Shown here: one piece after another, positions 37,830-46,626 of the stretch | Numbering within the stretch: the first letter of the stretch is position 1 | Layout: each line of letters starts with the position of its first letter | DNA from: CAZJRB01 sp964547995 | GTDB lineage: Bacteria > Planctomycetota > Planctomycetia > Pirellulales > Thermoguttaceae | Assembly: GCA_964547995.1 (NCBI GenBank) | Contig: CAZJRB010000013.1 | Location: 38,043 to 102,042, forward strand | Direction of reading: 5' to 3' | Length of the DNA stretch: 64,000 nt | Notes under the pieces: model-generated | The model's input: the letters and a program-made list of their open reading frames with translations, nothing else | Told to the model about the DNA's origin: nothing | The model's database searches: none | Program-made: the position numbers and the translations under genes

Positions 37830-38852
37830 CTAACTCAACGTCAGCACGGCACGGAACCGCACCTGGTTGTCACGCAGTCGCTGGTGGACCGTGTTGACGT
37901 CTTCCAACGGGTACGTCTCCAGTATGGGGCGGATGTCGTGTCGGGCGGCCAGTTGCATCAGTTCCTGCAAGTCCCCCCGCGAGCCGAGGTAGCTTCCGAT
38001 CAGCCGTTGCTGTGACAAGACGAACGTCCTCGGGTCGACGGGCAATTTGCCGGCAGCCATGCCGACCAGGACCAGGGTTCCCATCGGGGCCAGCCCCCGC
38101 AATGCCTCCCGGATCATCCCGAAGTCGAGGGTCGTCGAGACCATCACGTCGGCGCCGCCCAGCTCTGCCAGCTTTGCCCCCATGCCGGCGCCGGTCTCGA
38201 CCACGTGGTGCGCCCCGAGTTCCCGGGCCACTTCCTGCTTCGCCTCGGTCGACGTGACGGCGACGACCTCCGCGCCCATGGCCTTGGCGATCTGGATGCC
38301 GAAGTGTCCCAGCCCGCCGATTCCCAGCACGGCGGCTCGCTGTGCGGGACGGAGGCCGGCGTTTTTGAACCCTCCATAGATCGTCAGCCCGGCACAGTTG
38401 AAGGGCGCCGCTTCCGCAAAATCGATTTCCGCCGGCAGCGGGAAGACATAGTCCGCCGGCACGGCCACGAATTCGGCGTACCCGCCGTCCCTGGTGAGTC
38501 CCACCGCCCGCATGTCGGCCATCGCCGAAACGCACACCTCTTCTTCCCCCGCAAGACAACAGCGGCAATGCCCGCAACTCAGCCACCAGTACACGCCGAT
38601 GCGGTCGCCCGCGCTGAGATGGGTGACCTCGTCCCCGGTCCGTTCAACAACCCCCGCGATTTCATGTCCGGGGATCAACGGAAACGGGCTGGGCCCCACC
38701 GTGCTCAGCAGCCCGTCGGCCACGTGCAAGTCGGTGTGGCACACTCCGCAGGCGCGGACCCGCACGAGAACGTCCCGGGGCCCGACCGAAGGCACGGGGA
38801 CGTCCTTCACCACCAGGGGCGCCCCCGATTTCTCCAACACTGCCGCCCTCAT
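37830..38852 (-). CDS. Zinc-dependent alcohol dehydrogenase
   Basis: This 340-residue medium-chain dehydrogenase starts at the ATG at 38852, after AGAGGA. The catalytic zinc region CGVCHTDLHVADG and GHEIAGVVE is intact, and the structural zinc Cys cluster CGHCRCCLAGEEEVC is present. The NAD(P) fold has GIGGLGHFGIQ. It would oxidise an alcohol or reduce an aldehyde in the cytoplasm. It is on the same strand as the two acyl-CoA dehydrogenases and may supply or remove the related alcohol/aldehyde; the substrate is unknown. Confidence 0.9.
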   Translation of the reverse strand: MRAAVLEKSGAPLVVKDVPVPSVGPRDVLVRVRACGVCHTDLHVADGLLSTVGPSPFPLIPGHEIAGVVERTGDEVTHLSAGDRIGVYWWLSCGHCRCCLAGEEEVCVSAMADMRAVGLTRDGGYAEFVAVPADYVFPLPAEIDFAEAAPFNCAGLTIYGGFKNAGLRPAQRAAVLGIGGLGHFGIQIAKAMGAEVVAVTSTEAKQEVARELGAHHVVETGAGMGAKLAELGGADVMVSTTLDFGMIREALRGLAPMGTLVLVGMAAGKLPVDPRTFVLSQQRLIGSYLGSRGDLQELMQLAARHDIRPILETYPLEDVNTVHQRLRDNQVRFRAVLTLS

Positions 38853-38879
38853 TTTGAATATCCTCTTTTGCTTGGGGGT

Positions 38880-39105
38880 ATAAAGCCGCGACCGTTGATC
38901 GCGTCCCGCATCACCAAGAGCCGTTCCCGGCGTCGCTCGGCGCAACCAACGAGGCTGTGACTTTTTGTAGGGAACGCCCTCTGTGGCGTTCCGAAACCCG
39001 GAAAACACGCTCGTTGCTGCTTCCCGGAACGCCACAGAGGGCGTTCCCTACAGACTGAACGTGTCAAACGCCAAAAAGTCACAGCCTCAACGGTCGCGGC
39101 TTTAT
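38880..39105. repeat. Three-tier nested palindrome between divergent operons
   Basis: Arms nest perfectly: 19 bp (38880-38898 with 39087-39105, ATAAAGCCGCGACCGTTGA), 17 bp (38951-38967 with 39072-39088, GAGGCTGTGACTTTTTG) and 28 bp (38966-38993 with 39025-39052). The left flank between the first and second arms matches the repeat at 43374-43563. It occupies the divergent control region of the alcohol dehydrogenase and EtfB genes. Confidence 0.9.
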
Positions 39106-39281
39106 GGCGTGCGGTTGGCTGCCGGTTATAGCATCTCCGGCGATCTTTGGGAAGCGGTCCCACTATGCCGGGGGGCGTTGTGGCCCGACTGTGAGCCGTT
39201 GTACGACGGCCTTCAACGCTGGACACGCAGCCGGGCCTCGGCTATTCTGGAAGTTTTGCCTGCAATCGCGAGATACGACCG

Positions 39282-40031
39282 TTGAAGATCCTCGTTCCAA
39301 CCAAACGCGTTGCCGATCCCGACCAGAAGATCCGCGTCCGCTCCGACGGCCTCGGCATCGTTGAGGACGACCTGCCGTTCGTGATCAATCCGTTCGACGA
39401 GGTCGCCATCGAGGAAGCCATCCGGATCGGCGAAGAGTCGTCCGAGCCGGTCGAGGTGGTGGCCGTCGGCATCGGGTCGCAGCAGTATGAGCAACAGCTC
39501 CGCACGGCGCTGGCCATGGGGGCCGATCGCGCGGTCCTGGTGTTGTGCGAGGCACCGCTGGATTCCTGGAACGTGGCGTGTATCCTTCGGCAGATCGTCG
39601 AGCGGGAAGCCCCGCACCTGGTGCTGATGGGAAAACAGGCGGTCGACGACGACGCCAACCAGGCCGGTCAATTCCTGGCGGCCTTGCTCGATTGGCCGCA
39701 AGCGACGTTTGCGTCCCGCATCGAGTTCGCCGCCGGCGGCGTCCGCGTCGCCCGCGAGACCGATGCGGGAATCGAAACCGTGCGGTTTGCTCTGCCGGCG
39801 GTCATCACGACCGACCTTCGGCTGAACGAGCCCCGCTATGCCGCGTTGCCCAGTATCCTGCGGGCTCGCAAAAAGCCGCTGGAACAGATCGGGCTGGAGG
39901 AATTAGGGACGGTGGTCGAGCCCCGGCTCCGCGTACTCGGGTTGGAGCCGGCTTCCAGCTCGCGGAACTGCGTCCACCTCGACTCGGCCGGTGAACTGGT
40001 CCGCCGGCTCCGCGAATCCAAGGCGGTTTGA
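39282..40031 (+). CDS. etfB: Electron transfer flavoprotein beta subunit
   Basis: This 249-residue protein opens with MKILVPTKRVADPDQKIRV from a TTG codon, and carries INPFDEVAIEEAIRI and the AMP-binding MGKQAVDDDANQAGQF. With EtfA it forms the FAD/AMP heterodimer that takes electrons from acyl-CoA dehydrogenases, whose genes lie just across the divergent region. No strong ribosome binding site precedes the TTG. Its stop is 12 bases before the EtfA start. Confidence 0.95.
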   Translation: MKILVPTKRVADPDQKIRVRSDGLGIVEDDLPFVINPFDEVAIEEAIRIGEESSEPVEVVAVGIGSQQYEQQLRTALAMGADRAVLVLCEAPLDSWNVACILRQIVEREAPHLVLMGKQAVDDDANQAGQFLAALLDWPQATFASRIEFAAGGVRVARETDAGIETVRFALPAVITTDLRLNEPRYAALPSILRARKKPLEQIGLEELGTVVEPRLRVLGLEPASSSRNCVHLDSAGELVRRLRESKAV

Positions 40032-40042
40032 GAAGAAACCTT

Positions 40043-41017
40043 ATGCGCATCCTTGTAGTAGCACAACACGACGGTCGTGCCGTTCGCGCGGCAAGCCGGT
40101 GCGCGCTCTCCTTTGCCGTCCGGTGCGCGGAGGCAACCGGCGGCGGGCCGGTCGGATGGTTGGCGTTGGGGCACCGGCTCGACCGGGTGACTGCCGATGC
40201 CGCAGGCTACGCGCCGGTCTTCGTGGCCGACAGCCCGGCACTGGCCGATCCGGCGCCCGACCGGTACGCCCGCGTCATCGCCGACGTGGTTGCCGACAAT
40301 CAGGTGGACATGCTGGTTGCCGCGAGCAGCACGTTTTCCAAGGACGTCGTGAGCCGGGCTGCGGGGCTTCTCGGCGGCGCGATGGCCGGCGACGTCATCG
40401 GCCACGAGTTTCGCGACGGCGAGTTGCTGCTGCGCCGTCCGATGTATGCCGGCGCGGTCACGGCCACCGTGGCGCTGTGCGGCCGGCCCAAGATCGTCAC
40501 TGTGCGTTCCTCCGCTTATTCGCCGCAACCGCCGTGCGGGGCGGCGGCAGACGTGACGCCCGTAGCGGTCGATGAAGCATCGCTGCCCAATCACATCGAG
40601 TATGACGGGCTCGAATCGAACCCGACCGGGCGGCCCGACGTGACCGAGGCACGCGTTGTGGTCTCCGCCGGACGCGCCGTCAGAAACCACGACGACTTCG
40701 AACGACTCGTGGGCGGTCTGGCGGACGTGCTGGGGGCAGCTACCGGAAGCACCCGCGCACTGGTCGACGCCGGAATCACACCCAACGAGTTCCAGGTCGG
40801 GCAAACCGGCAAGATCGTGGCCCCGGAGCTATATATCGCCCTGGGTATCTCCGGCGCGGTGCAGCACCTGGCCGGTATGAAAAACGCCAAGCTCGTCGTG
40901 GCGATCAACAACGATCCCGAAGCCCCGATCTTTGACGCCGCGGACTACGGCCTGGTGAACGACGTTTACGAAGTGGTGCCGCAGCTCATCGATAAGTTCA
41001 AGGCGAGTAATGAGTAG
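40043..41017 (+). CDS. etfA: Electron transfer flavoprotein alpha subunit
   Basis: This 324-residue subunit holds FAD. The C-terminal signature is intact: VGQTGKIVAPELYIALGISG, HLAGMKNAKLVVAINNDPEA and DYGLVNDVYEVVPQL. The ATG at 40043 is chosen over the TTG at 40028, which overlaps the EtfB stop. It is encoded between EtfB and the membrane oxidoreductase that should re-oxidise the ETF. Confidence 0.95.
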   Translation: MRILVVAQHDGRAVRAASRCALSFAVRCAEATGGGPVGWLALGHRLDRVTADAAGYAPVFVADSPALADPAPDRYARVIADVVADNQVDMLVAASSTFSKDVVSRAAGLLGGAMAGDVIGHEFRDGELLLRRPMYAGAVTATVALCGRPKIVTVRSSAYSPQPPCGAAADVTPVAVDEASLPNHIEYDGLESNPTGRPDVTEARVVVSAGRAVRNHDDFERLVGGLADVLGAATGSTRALVDAGITPNEFQVGQTGKIVAPELYIALGISGAVQHLAGMKNAKLVVAINNDPEAPIFDAADYGLVNDVYEVVPQLIDKFKASNE

Positions 41018-41100
41018 AGGGCGTTTCAAAACCCAAGTCGATCGTAGCTGCATTTGCCAGAACGCGGGTGTTCCCGGTATTCAATTGGCGGCATAGAATG

Positions 41101-41177
41101 TTTAGCGGGCGGGCTTGCCCGCCGCTGACGTTGTGAGAAATCAGGGTGTACAGCGGCGGGCAAGCCCGCCCGCTAAA
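41101..41177. repeat. 27-bp perfect inverted repeat between etfA and the membrane oxidoreductase gene
   Basis: The arms 41101-41127 and 41151-41177 are exact complements across 27 bases (starting TTTAGCGGGCGGGC) with a 23-base spacer. Each arm is itself partly palindromic (GCGGGC..GCCCGC). It could end or attenuate the transcript inside the operon. Confidence 0.9.
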
Positions 41178-41218
41178 CCCTCACTCAACTTCGCGCTGTA
41201 CTATTAGATAGAACGAAC

Positions 41219-43330
41219 ATGCTCAGGTCGCTTACCATCCTGGCCGCGGTCGACGCACCGACGCGCGAGGTGTTCGGCAATGTGCCGCCGGCGGCCAAGG
41301 CCCTGTTCTACGCGTTGACGCTGGCGGCGGTTACGGTGTTCGCCGTCGGGGTCTACCGCCGGGCGCGGCTCTGGCGACTGGGGCGCCCGAGCGGCGAAAA
41401 GATCAGCCCCGGCGCTGCATGTCGCCGCCTTGTCGCCAACGTTCTCCTGCAACGCCGCGTGCTGGATCGGGGGCTGGCCGGTACGGCGCATGTTCTGCTC
41501 TTCGGCGGATTTGTCGTGCTGTTGATCGGGACCACGCTGGTTGCCGTCGAACACGTGCTGGCCGCCTCGCTGGGGCGGCACGGCCTTGAACCGGTCTTCC
41601 ACAAAGGCGTTTACTACGCCGTTTTCGAAATCGCAACGGACGCATTCGGCCTGGCGCTGTTGGCTGGCTGCATCCTTTTCGTCGTCCGCCGGGCAAGACG
41701 CCCGGCGAGTCTCGGCCACAACGGGCTCGACTGGATCGTCCTGGCCGCCTTGTTCCTGATCGTGGTAACCGGCTACCTGTTGGAAGGCCTGCGGATTCTG
41801 CACGAACAGCCTTCCGTGCCCGAATACTCGTTTGCCGGGATGCTGACTGCGAGTCTGCTCAAGGCCGTTGCGCTACCGCAAACCGCCGTGCCGGCGCTGC
41901 ACCTCGGCGCGTGGTGGCTTCACGCCATCTTGGCGCTCGGGTTGATTGCGGCGATTCCCTACACTCGCCTGATGCACGTCTTGGCCGGGGTGCTCAACCT
42001 GGTCGGGGCGGAACGTGAGCCGCTCGGGACCATGCGGCTGGTCTCGCTCGAGGAGGTCGAGGAGTCGGGCGCCGTCGGCGTCGGCGAGATCCGGCAACTT
42101 CGCCGACGGCAGATCGTCGAACTCGACGCCTGCGTCTCCTGCGGCCGCTGCGAAGAGGCGTGTCCGGCCCACGAGGCCGGTAAACCGCTCTCGCCGAAAA
42201 ATCTCGTCCAGGACGTCCGCAAAAACCTGAACGCCGTTGGCCGGCAGCTCCTGCGCGCGGCAAGCCGAGACAAGCCGGAGCCGGACGCCGGGGACGACCC
42301 GTCACCGGCGCTTCACGGCGAGACGATTGCAGCAGAGACCCTTTGGTCCTGTACGGTTTGTACGGCGTGTACGGACGTGTGTCCCTTGGGGGTGCGTCCC
42401 GCAGACACGATCACCGACATGCGGCGCCATCTGATTGCCGAAGGCCAATTTCGCGGTACCCCGGCCGCGGCGCTGCAAAAGATGCAGCGTTCGGGAAATC
42501 CCTGGGGACTGCCTGCCGAAGACCGCTTTCATTGGGCCGACGGGTTGAACGTTCCCACCGCGGCGGAGAGCCCCGATTTCGAGATTCTTTATTGGGTGGG
42601 TTGCGCCGCCGCCTACGACCGGCGGCTCCAGAAGGTCGCCCGAAGTGTCGTGCGACTGCTGCAAAAGGCGGGAGTGCGATTCGCCGTCCTCGGTTGCGAA
42701 GAACGCTGCACCGGCGAAACGGCGCGCCGGATGGGCGATGAATTCCTGTTCCAGGAACTGGCCGAAACGAACATCGAGACCCTCAACCGGTATGGCGTAA
42801 AGCGGATCGTCACCCATTGCCCCCATTGCCTCAACACGTTCCGCCGGGACTACCCGCAGCTTGGCGGCCGCTACGAAGCCGTACACCACAGCCGGTATCT
42901 CATGGAGTTGATCCAAGCCGGGCGATTGCGGATCGAGCCGGCATCGCTTCCGGAAATCGGTCCCGTCACCTACCACGACCCGTGCTACCTGGCCCGCGTC
43001 GCCGGCATCACCGAACCGCCGCGGGCGTTGCTCCAACCCTGCGGGCCGGGCAACGGCCGTCAACTGATCGAGATGCCCCGCAACCGCCGCCACACGTCCT
43101 GCTGCGGAGCGGGCGGAGGCCGCATGTGGTTCGACGACACCCCGGCCGAGCGGATCGGCGCCGGCCGCGCCCGCGAAGCACTGGCCACCGGGGCCGAAAC
43201 CGTCGCCGTGTCGTGCCCGTTTTGCCTGCTCATGCTCTCCGACCTCGTGGCCGCGGAGAACGGCAGCGCCGACGTCCGCGACGTGGCCGAATTGCTGGCG
43301 AATGCCGGCGGAAAACAGTATGATGCCTGA
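41219..43330 (+). CDS. Membrane Fe-S/CCG ETF:quinone oxidoreductase (EMO-like)
   Basis: This 703-residue protein has about six membrane helices in its first 270 residues, resembling a NarI-type heme-b domain. Two 4Fe-4S motifs follow, CVSCGRCEEACP (about residue 304) and CTVCTACTDVCP (about 378), then two HdrD-like CCG domains ending in SCCGAGGGRMW near 627. This is the layout of ETF:(methyl)menaquinone oxidoreductases that link acyl-CoA oxidation to the quinone pool. The gene order etfB-etfA-oxidoreductase supports the role. The weak ribosome binding site makes the exact start less sure. Confidence 0.85.
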   Translation: MLRSLTILAAVDAPTREVFGNVPPAAKALFYALTLAAVTVFAVGVYRRARLWRLGRPSGEKISPGAACRRLVANVLLQRRVLDRGLAGTAHVLLFGGFVVLLIGTTLVAVEHVLAASLGRHGLEPVFHKGVYYAVFEIATDAFGLALLAGCILFVVRRARRPASLGHNGLDWIVLAALFLIVVTGYLLEGLRILHEQPSVPEYSFAGMLTASLLKAVALPQTAVPALHLGAWWLHAILALGLIAAIPYTRLMHVLAGVLNLVGAEREPLGTMRLVSLEEVEESGAVGVGEIRQLRRRQIVELDACVSCGRCEEACPAHEAGKPLSPKNLVQDVRKNLNAVGRQLLRAASRDKPEPDAGDDPSPALHGETIAAETLWSCTVCTACTDVCPLGVRPADTITDMRRHLIAEGQFRGTPAAALQKMQRSGNPWGLPAEDRFHWADGLNVPTAAESPDFEILYWVGCAAAYDRRLQKVARSVVRLLQKAGVRFAVLGCEERCTGETARRMGDEFLFQELAETNIETLNRYGVKRIVTHCPHCLNTFRRDYPQLGGRYEAVHHSRYLMELIQAGRLRIEPASLPEIGPVTYHDPCYLARVAGITEPPRALLQPCGPGNGRQLIEMPRNRRHTSCCGAGGGRMWFDDTPAERIGAGRAREALATGAETVAVSCPFCLLMLSDLVAAENGSADVRDVAELLANAGGKQYDA

Positions 43331-43373
43331 ATAGCGAGTATTTTTACGAATCGCTCAACAATAACTTCGGCAA

Positions 43374-43563
43374 GCACGGATGCCACATAGTATAAAGCCG
43401 CGACCGCTGGTCGCGTCCCGCGTCACCAAAAGCCGTACCCAGCGTCGCTCGGCGCGACCAGCACGGATGCCGCATAGTATAAAGCCGCGACCGCTGGTCG
43501 CGCCCCGCGTCACCAAAAGCCGTACCCAGCGTCGCTCGGCGCGACCAGCGGTCGCGGCTTTAT
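43374..43563. repeat. Tandem 87-bp repeat enclosed by a 24-bp palindrome
   Basis: Units begin GCACGGATGCC at 43374 and 43461 (period 87) and differ at few positions. The arms ATAAAGCCGCGACCGCTGG.. (43392-43415) and their exact complement (43540-43563) enclose both units. The same text, slightly diverged, forms the left part of the palindrome at 38880-39105, so this is a dispersed repeat family. Confidence 0.9.
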
Positions 43564-43601
43564 GGCCCTGATTGCCGGGTAATCCCGGCGGGAGGAAAAC
43601 C

Positions 43602-44636
43602 ATGAAAAATCGACTTCGAGTTGCGATGCTTTTCACCATGGCAGGGGTTGTTCTCGGAGGTTTCCGGCCGGGGTTCGCTCAGCAGGCGAAGAAGTTCCCC
43701 GCGATCGGAACCATCGAGCGGCTCGACCCCCGTTTCGACCAGTTGATACCTCGGGACGCGGTGCTGGAGAAACTGGCCGAGGGATTCGATTGGTCTGAAG
43801 GCCCGGTCTGGGTCCGTGACGGCCGCTACCTGCTCTTTTCCGACATTCCCAAAAACTCCGTAATGAAATGGAAGGAAGGCGAGGGGATCAGCCTCTTCTT
43901 GAAGCCGAGTGGATACACCGGCAAAGTCCCGCGGACGGGCGAGCCGGGGTGCAACGGCTTGCTGCTGGACCGGCAAGGCCGGCTGATCCTCTGCCAGCAC
44001 GGCGACCGGCGTATTGCCCGGCTCGAAAAGAACGGCCGCTTCACGACGCTGGCCGACCGCTACCAGGGCAAACGGTTCAACAGCCCCAACGACGCCGTCA
44101 TGAAGTCGAACGGCGATATCTACTTCACCGATCCTCCCTACGGCCTCGTCAAGGGGGCCCGGGACGAGACGCGCGAGTTGGATTTCTGTGGTGTGTATCG
44201 CCTTGCCACCGACGGGACCGTCACCCTGTTGACCAAGGAGATGACCCGGCCGAACGGGATTGCGTTCTCGCCCGACGAAAAAATCCTCTACGTGGCACAG
44301 TCCGACTCGAAGCGGGCCGTGTGGATGGCCTTCGACGTGAAAGACGACGGCGCCATCGCACGCGGCCGGGTCTTCTACGATGCCACGCGATTTGTCGGCA
44401 ACAAGAAATTGAAGGGGGCGCCCGACGGCATGAAGGTCGATCGGTCGGGCAACCTCTTTGCCACGGGGCCGGGCGGAGTCAACGTCTTCTCGCCCGACGG
44501 AACACTCCTGGGCCGGATCAACCCCGGCGTCCCCACCGCCAATTGCGCCTTCGCCGAGGACGGCTCCGTGTTGTACCTGACCGCCGACATGTACCTCTGC
44601 CGGATCAAGACCAAAACAAAAGGGCTGGGATTCTGA
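43602..44636 (+). CDS. Secreted SMP-30/gluconolactonase-like protein
   Basis: This 344-residue protein starts at the ATG at 43602 after GGGAGGAAAA. A signal peptide (LFTMAGVVLGGFRPGFAQ) precedes a six-bladed propeller of the SMP-30/Gnl/LRE type: GFDWSEGPVWV with a metal-binding Glu, NSPNDAVMKSNGDIYFTDP, RPNGIAFSPDEKILYV and GAPDGMKVDRSGNLFATG. Members hydrolyse sugar lactones using a divalent metal. A periplasmic role in sugar breakdown is likely. It does not obviously belong to the ETF operon. Confidence 0.85.
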   Translation: MKNRLRVAMLFTMAGVVLGGFRPGFAQQAKKFPAIGTIERLDPRFDQLIPRDAVLEKLAEGFDWSEGPVWVRDGRYLLFSDIPKNSVMKWKEGEGISLFLKPSGYTGKVPRTGEPGCNGLLLDRQGRLILCQHGDRRIARLEKNGRFTTLADRYQGKRFNSPNDAVMKSNGDIYFTDPPYGLVKGARDETRELDFCGVYRLATDGTVTLLTKEMTRPNGIAFSPDEKILYVAQSDSKRAVWMAFDVKDDGAIARGRVFYDATRFVGNKKLKGAPDGMKVDRSGNLFATGPGGVNVFSPDGTLLGRINPGVPTANCAFAEDGSVLYLTADMYLCRIKTKTKGLGF

Positions 44637-44786
44637 GGATTTGTCGAGAAACAACCTCCTTAGGACGTTTGCCGTCTCTTTTGGTTCCAGCCAAGTAGGT
44701 GAAGCACAGTGGTAATGTGCAGCCGTGGTTTCTGAAAATATCTGAAAAGGGAAGGGGCTGGCCGGAGCGGCCTTTCAGGCAAACGA

Positions 44787-44815
44787 CATAAGCCCTTGCA
44801 CCGCAAGGGCTTATG
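44787..44815. terminator. 13-bp perfect hairpin at the 3' end of tRNA-Arg
   Basis: CATAAGCCCTTGC-ACC-GCAAGGGCTTATG is a perfect stem with a three-base loop, three bases past the tRNA 3' end on the minus strand. It is followed on that strand by TCGTTT. It could end the tRNA transcript. Confidence 0.6.
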
Positions 44816-44817
44816 AG

Positions 44818-44891
<74 letters not shown>

Positions 44892-45029
44892 AAAACGCTA
44901 TTTACCCATAAAAAATAATGGTTTACAATCGATGAAGTCGGTGTCGGCACTTAATTTGGCACTTTTTGTCATGGTTCGGCACCTTGATTACAGCGATTGT
45001 ACCAACTATTTCGGGTGAAGGTAGCGCCA

Positions 45030-46211
45030 ATGACCAGGAAAAAGATCGGCAGGACCAAGGGGAGCCGGAACAGAGGCTATTTCTACCGCAGTGGGCGTGG
45101 CTGGTATACCAAGGAGCAGGGGAGGTTCATCCCCCTCTTGTATGAGGAGGGGGATCGCATCAAAGACCCGAAGGTGGATGAGCAAATCGTCAAGGAGGCC
45201 CACGCCCGCCACGTCCTCGCCCGCCAGAAGAAGAAGGAGAAGGAATCGACCATAACGACCCTTGAAGTGTGCCAAGCCTATTTGGAGAACGCAAAGGCTA
45301 CCGGGGCCGAGAAGACCCACCATGATCGTGCCGACACGCTCTTCGACTTCTGTTTCGGTCTGCCACCCGAATACCGCAGCAAGGATGGGGGCGCTGTCAA
45401 GCGGCTCTCCAAGGAGAAGAAGCAGGAGATGGCGAAGAAGCGAATCCACAAAGGCTATGGTCGCCTTCCCGTCATGGAACTCCGTCCTTTGGACATCGAT
45501 CAGTGGCTCAATTCGCACAAGAACTGGAACGGGGGGCGGCGATCTCGGATTCAGGCGGTCAAACGGGCTCTCAACTACGGGAAGGAAAGTGGTTTGATTC
45601 CTAAGAACCCCATTCGAGGCTACAAAACGCCCAAGAACCGGTCTCGATGCACCTACATAAGACCGAAGCAGGAGGAGGCGATTCTCGGGACAGCAAATTG
45701 GCATTTTCGACAGGCAGTGCGAGTATGTATCCGCACAGGGGCAAGGCCGGGATGTGAGTTCGCCATTGTTGCCAGAAGGCACATCACCGACCATGGCAAT
45801 CGCATGGAATGGAAGTTCTCTGCCAAAGAGAGCAAGACGGGGAAGCGGAGAATCATACGTATCACCGAACCAGAGATCATCGAAATCGTGCGAACACAAA
45901 TGAAGAAACACCGGACAGGACCGATCTTCAGAAACACTAAGGGCAGACCGTGGACAGAGAAAACCCTTTCCGCAGCATTCCGAGCCTGCAAGCGCAGACT
46001 TGAGAAGAAGGGGATGGAGTTTGATGATGACTGCTGTATGTACTCCTGTCGCCATACCTATGCCAAGAGGACGCTCGAAGGATATTGGACTGGCAAGCCT
46101 ATTAACATTGAGACACTGGCGAGGCTGATGGGAAACAGCCCGCAAGTTTGTCGGGACTACTATCTTGATTGGAGTGTCGTGGATAGCGAATTCTTGTGGG
46201 AGGCCACCTAG
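45030..46211 (+). CDS. Tyrosine site-specific integrase
   Basis: This 393-residue protein has a Lys-rich N-terminus (MTRKKIGRTKGSRNRG), a SAM-like core-binding region, and a catalytic domain with CIRTGARPGCE (Arg I), YSCRHTYAKR (Arg II; the preceding His position is Tyr) and RLMGNSPQVCRDYYLDW with the nucleophile Tyr. It would integrate and excise the element by strand exchange. AAGG precedes the ATG at 45030. It lies beside tRNA-Arg and ends tail-to-tail with a small HTH gene (4-base overlap). Confidence 0.9.
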   Translation: MTRKKIGRTKGSRNRGYFYRSGRGWYTKEQGRFIPLLYEEGDRIKDPKVDEQIVKEAHARHVLARQKKKEKESTITTLEVCQAYLENAKATGAEKTHHDRADTLFDFCFGLPPEYRSKDGGAVKRLSKEKKQEMAKKRIHKGYGRLPVMELRPLDIDQWLNSHKNWNGGRRSRIQAVKRALNYGKESGLIPKNPIRGYKTPKNRSRCTYIRPKQEEAILGTANWHFRQAVRVCIRTGARPGCEFAIVARRHITDHGNRMEWKFSAKESKTGKRRIIRITEPEIIEIVRTQMKKHRTGPIFRNTKGRPWTEKTLSAAFRACKRRLEKKGMEFDDDCCMYSCRHTYAKRTLEGYWTGKPINIETLARLMGNSPQVCRDYYLDWSVVDSEFLWEAT

Positions 46212-46501
46212 ACATCGAATAGCTCTTCATCGAGCCCAAAGGTCTCCGTGGGCGTGTATTTCCTCGGCTCGTTTCTAGTTGGTGTGTAGTCTGGGTCGAT
46301 AGTGTGCTTGTCGATGAACTCCTCAAGCCACTCGGGCCGGAACATTATCGGGGCGTTCTTCGTTGATTGGAAGAACTTGATCGTTGGCCCACGGGTTCGA
46401 GCACCATTTGCTTTGGCCCTTGAGCGTTCAACTATTTTACGGAGTCCTTTCACCTTGTATCCGAGAGCATCCGCTGCCTCTTGGATATTGAGGAGGCCCA
46501 T
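46208..46501 (-). CDS. Small HTH protein, possible excisionase
   Basis: This 97-residue protein begins MGLLNIQEAADALGYKVKGL, a MerR/excisionase-like winged HTH start, and has FRPEWLEEFIDKH in the middle. The tail is acidic. It overlaps the integrase gene end by four bases on the other strand, a position common for recombination directionality factors. The function is inferred from fold and place only. Confidence 0.65.
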   Translation of the reverse strand: MGLLNIQEAADALGYKVKGLRKIVERSRAKANGARTRGPTIKFFQSTKNAPIMFRPEWLEEFIDKHTIDPDYTPTRNEPRKYTPTETFGLDEELFDV

Positions 46502-46562
46502 GGCTATTTGTTACAACATCTCTTCTCACTATTCTGAGGCCGAGAGAGTACATACACCACAA

Positions 46563-46597
46563 GCCCCTTCCCCCGGCCCCAGGCTGGGGGAAGGGGC
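46563..46597. terminator. 12-bp hairpin after the RNase H-fold gene
   Basis: GCCCCTTCCCCC and GGGGGAAGGGGC pair around an 11-base loop, about 30 bases past the stop of the minus-strand RNase H-fold gene. No U-tract follows. Confidence 0.55.
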
Positions 46598-46626
46598 GAG
46601 AACCCGATGTTGTTCAGTTCGTCCCA

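Noticed and set aside
43380..43571. Short frame translating the 87-bp tandem repeat
   Set aside because: It is produced by the palindromic repeat itself and has no ribosome binding site; a repeat, not a gene.
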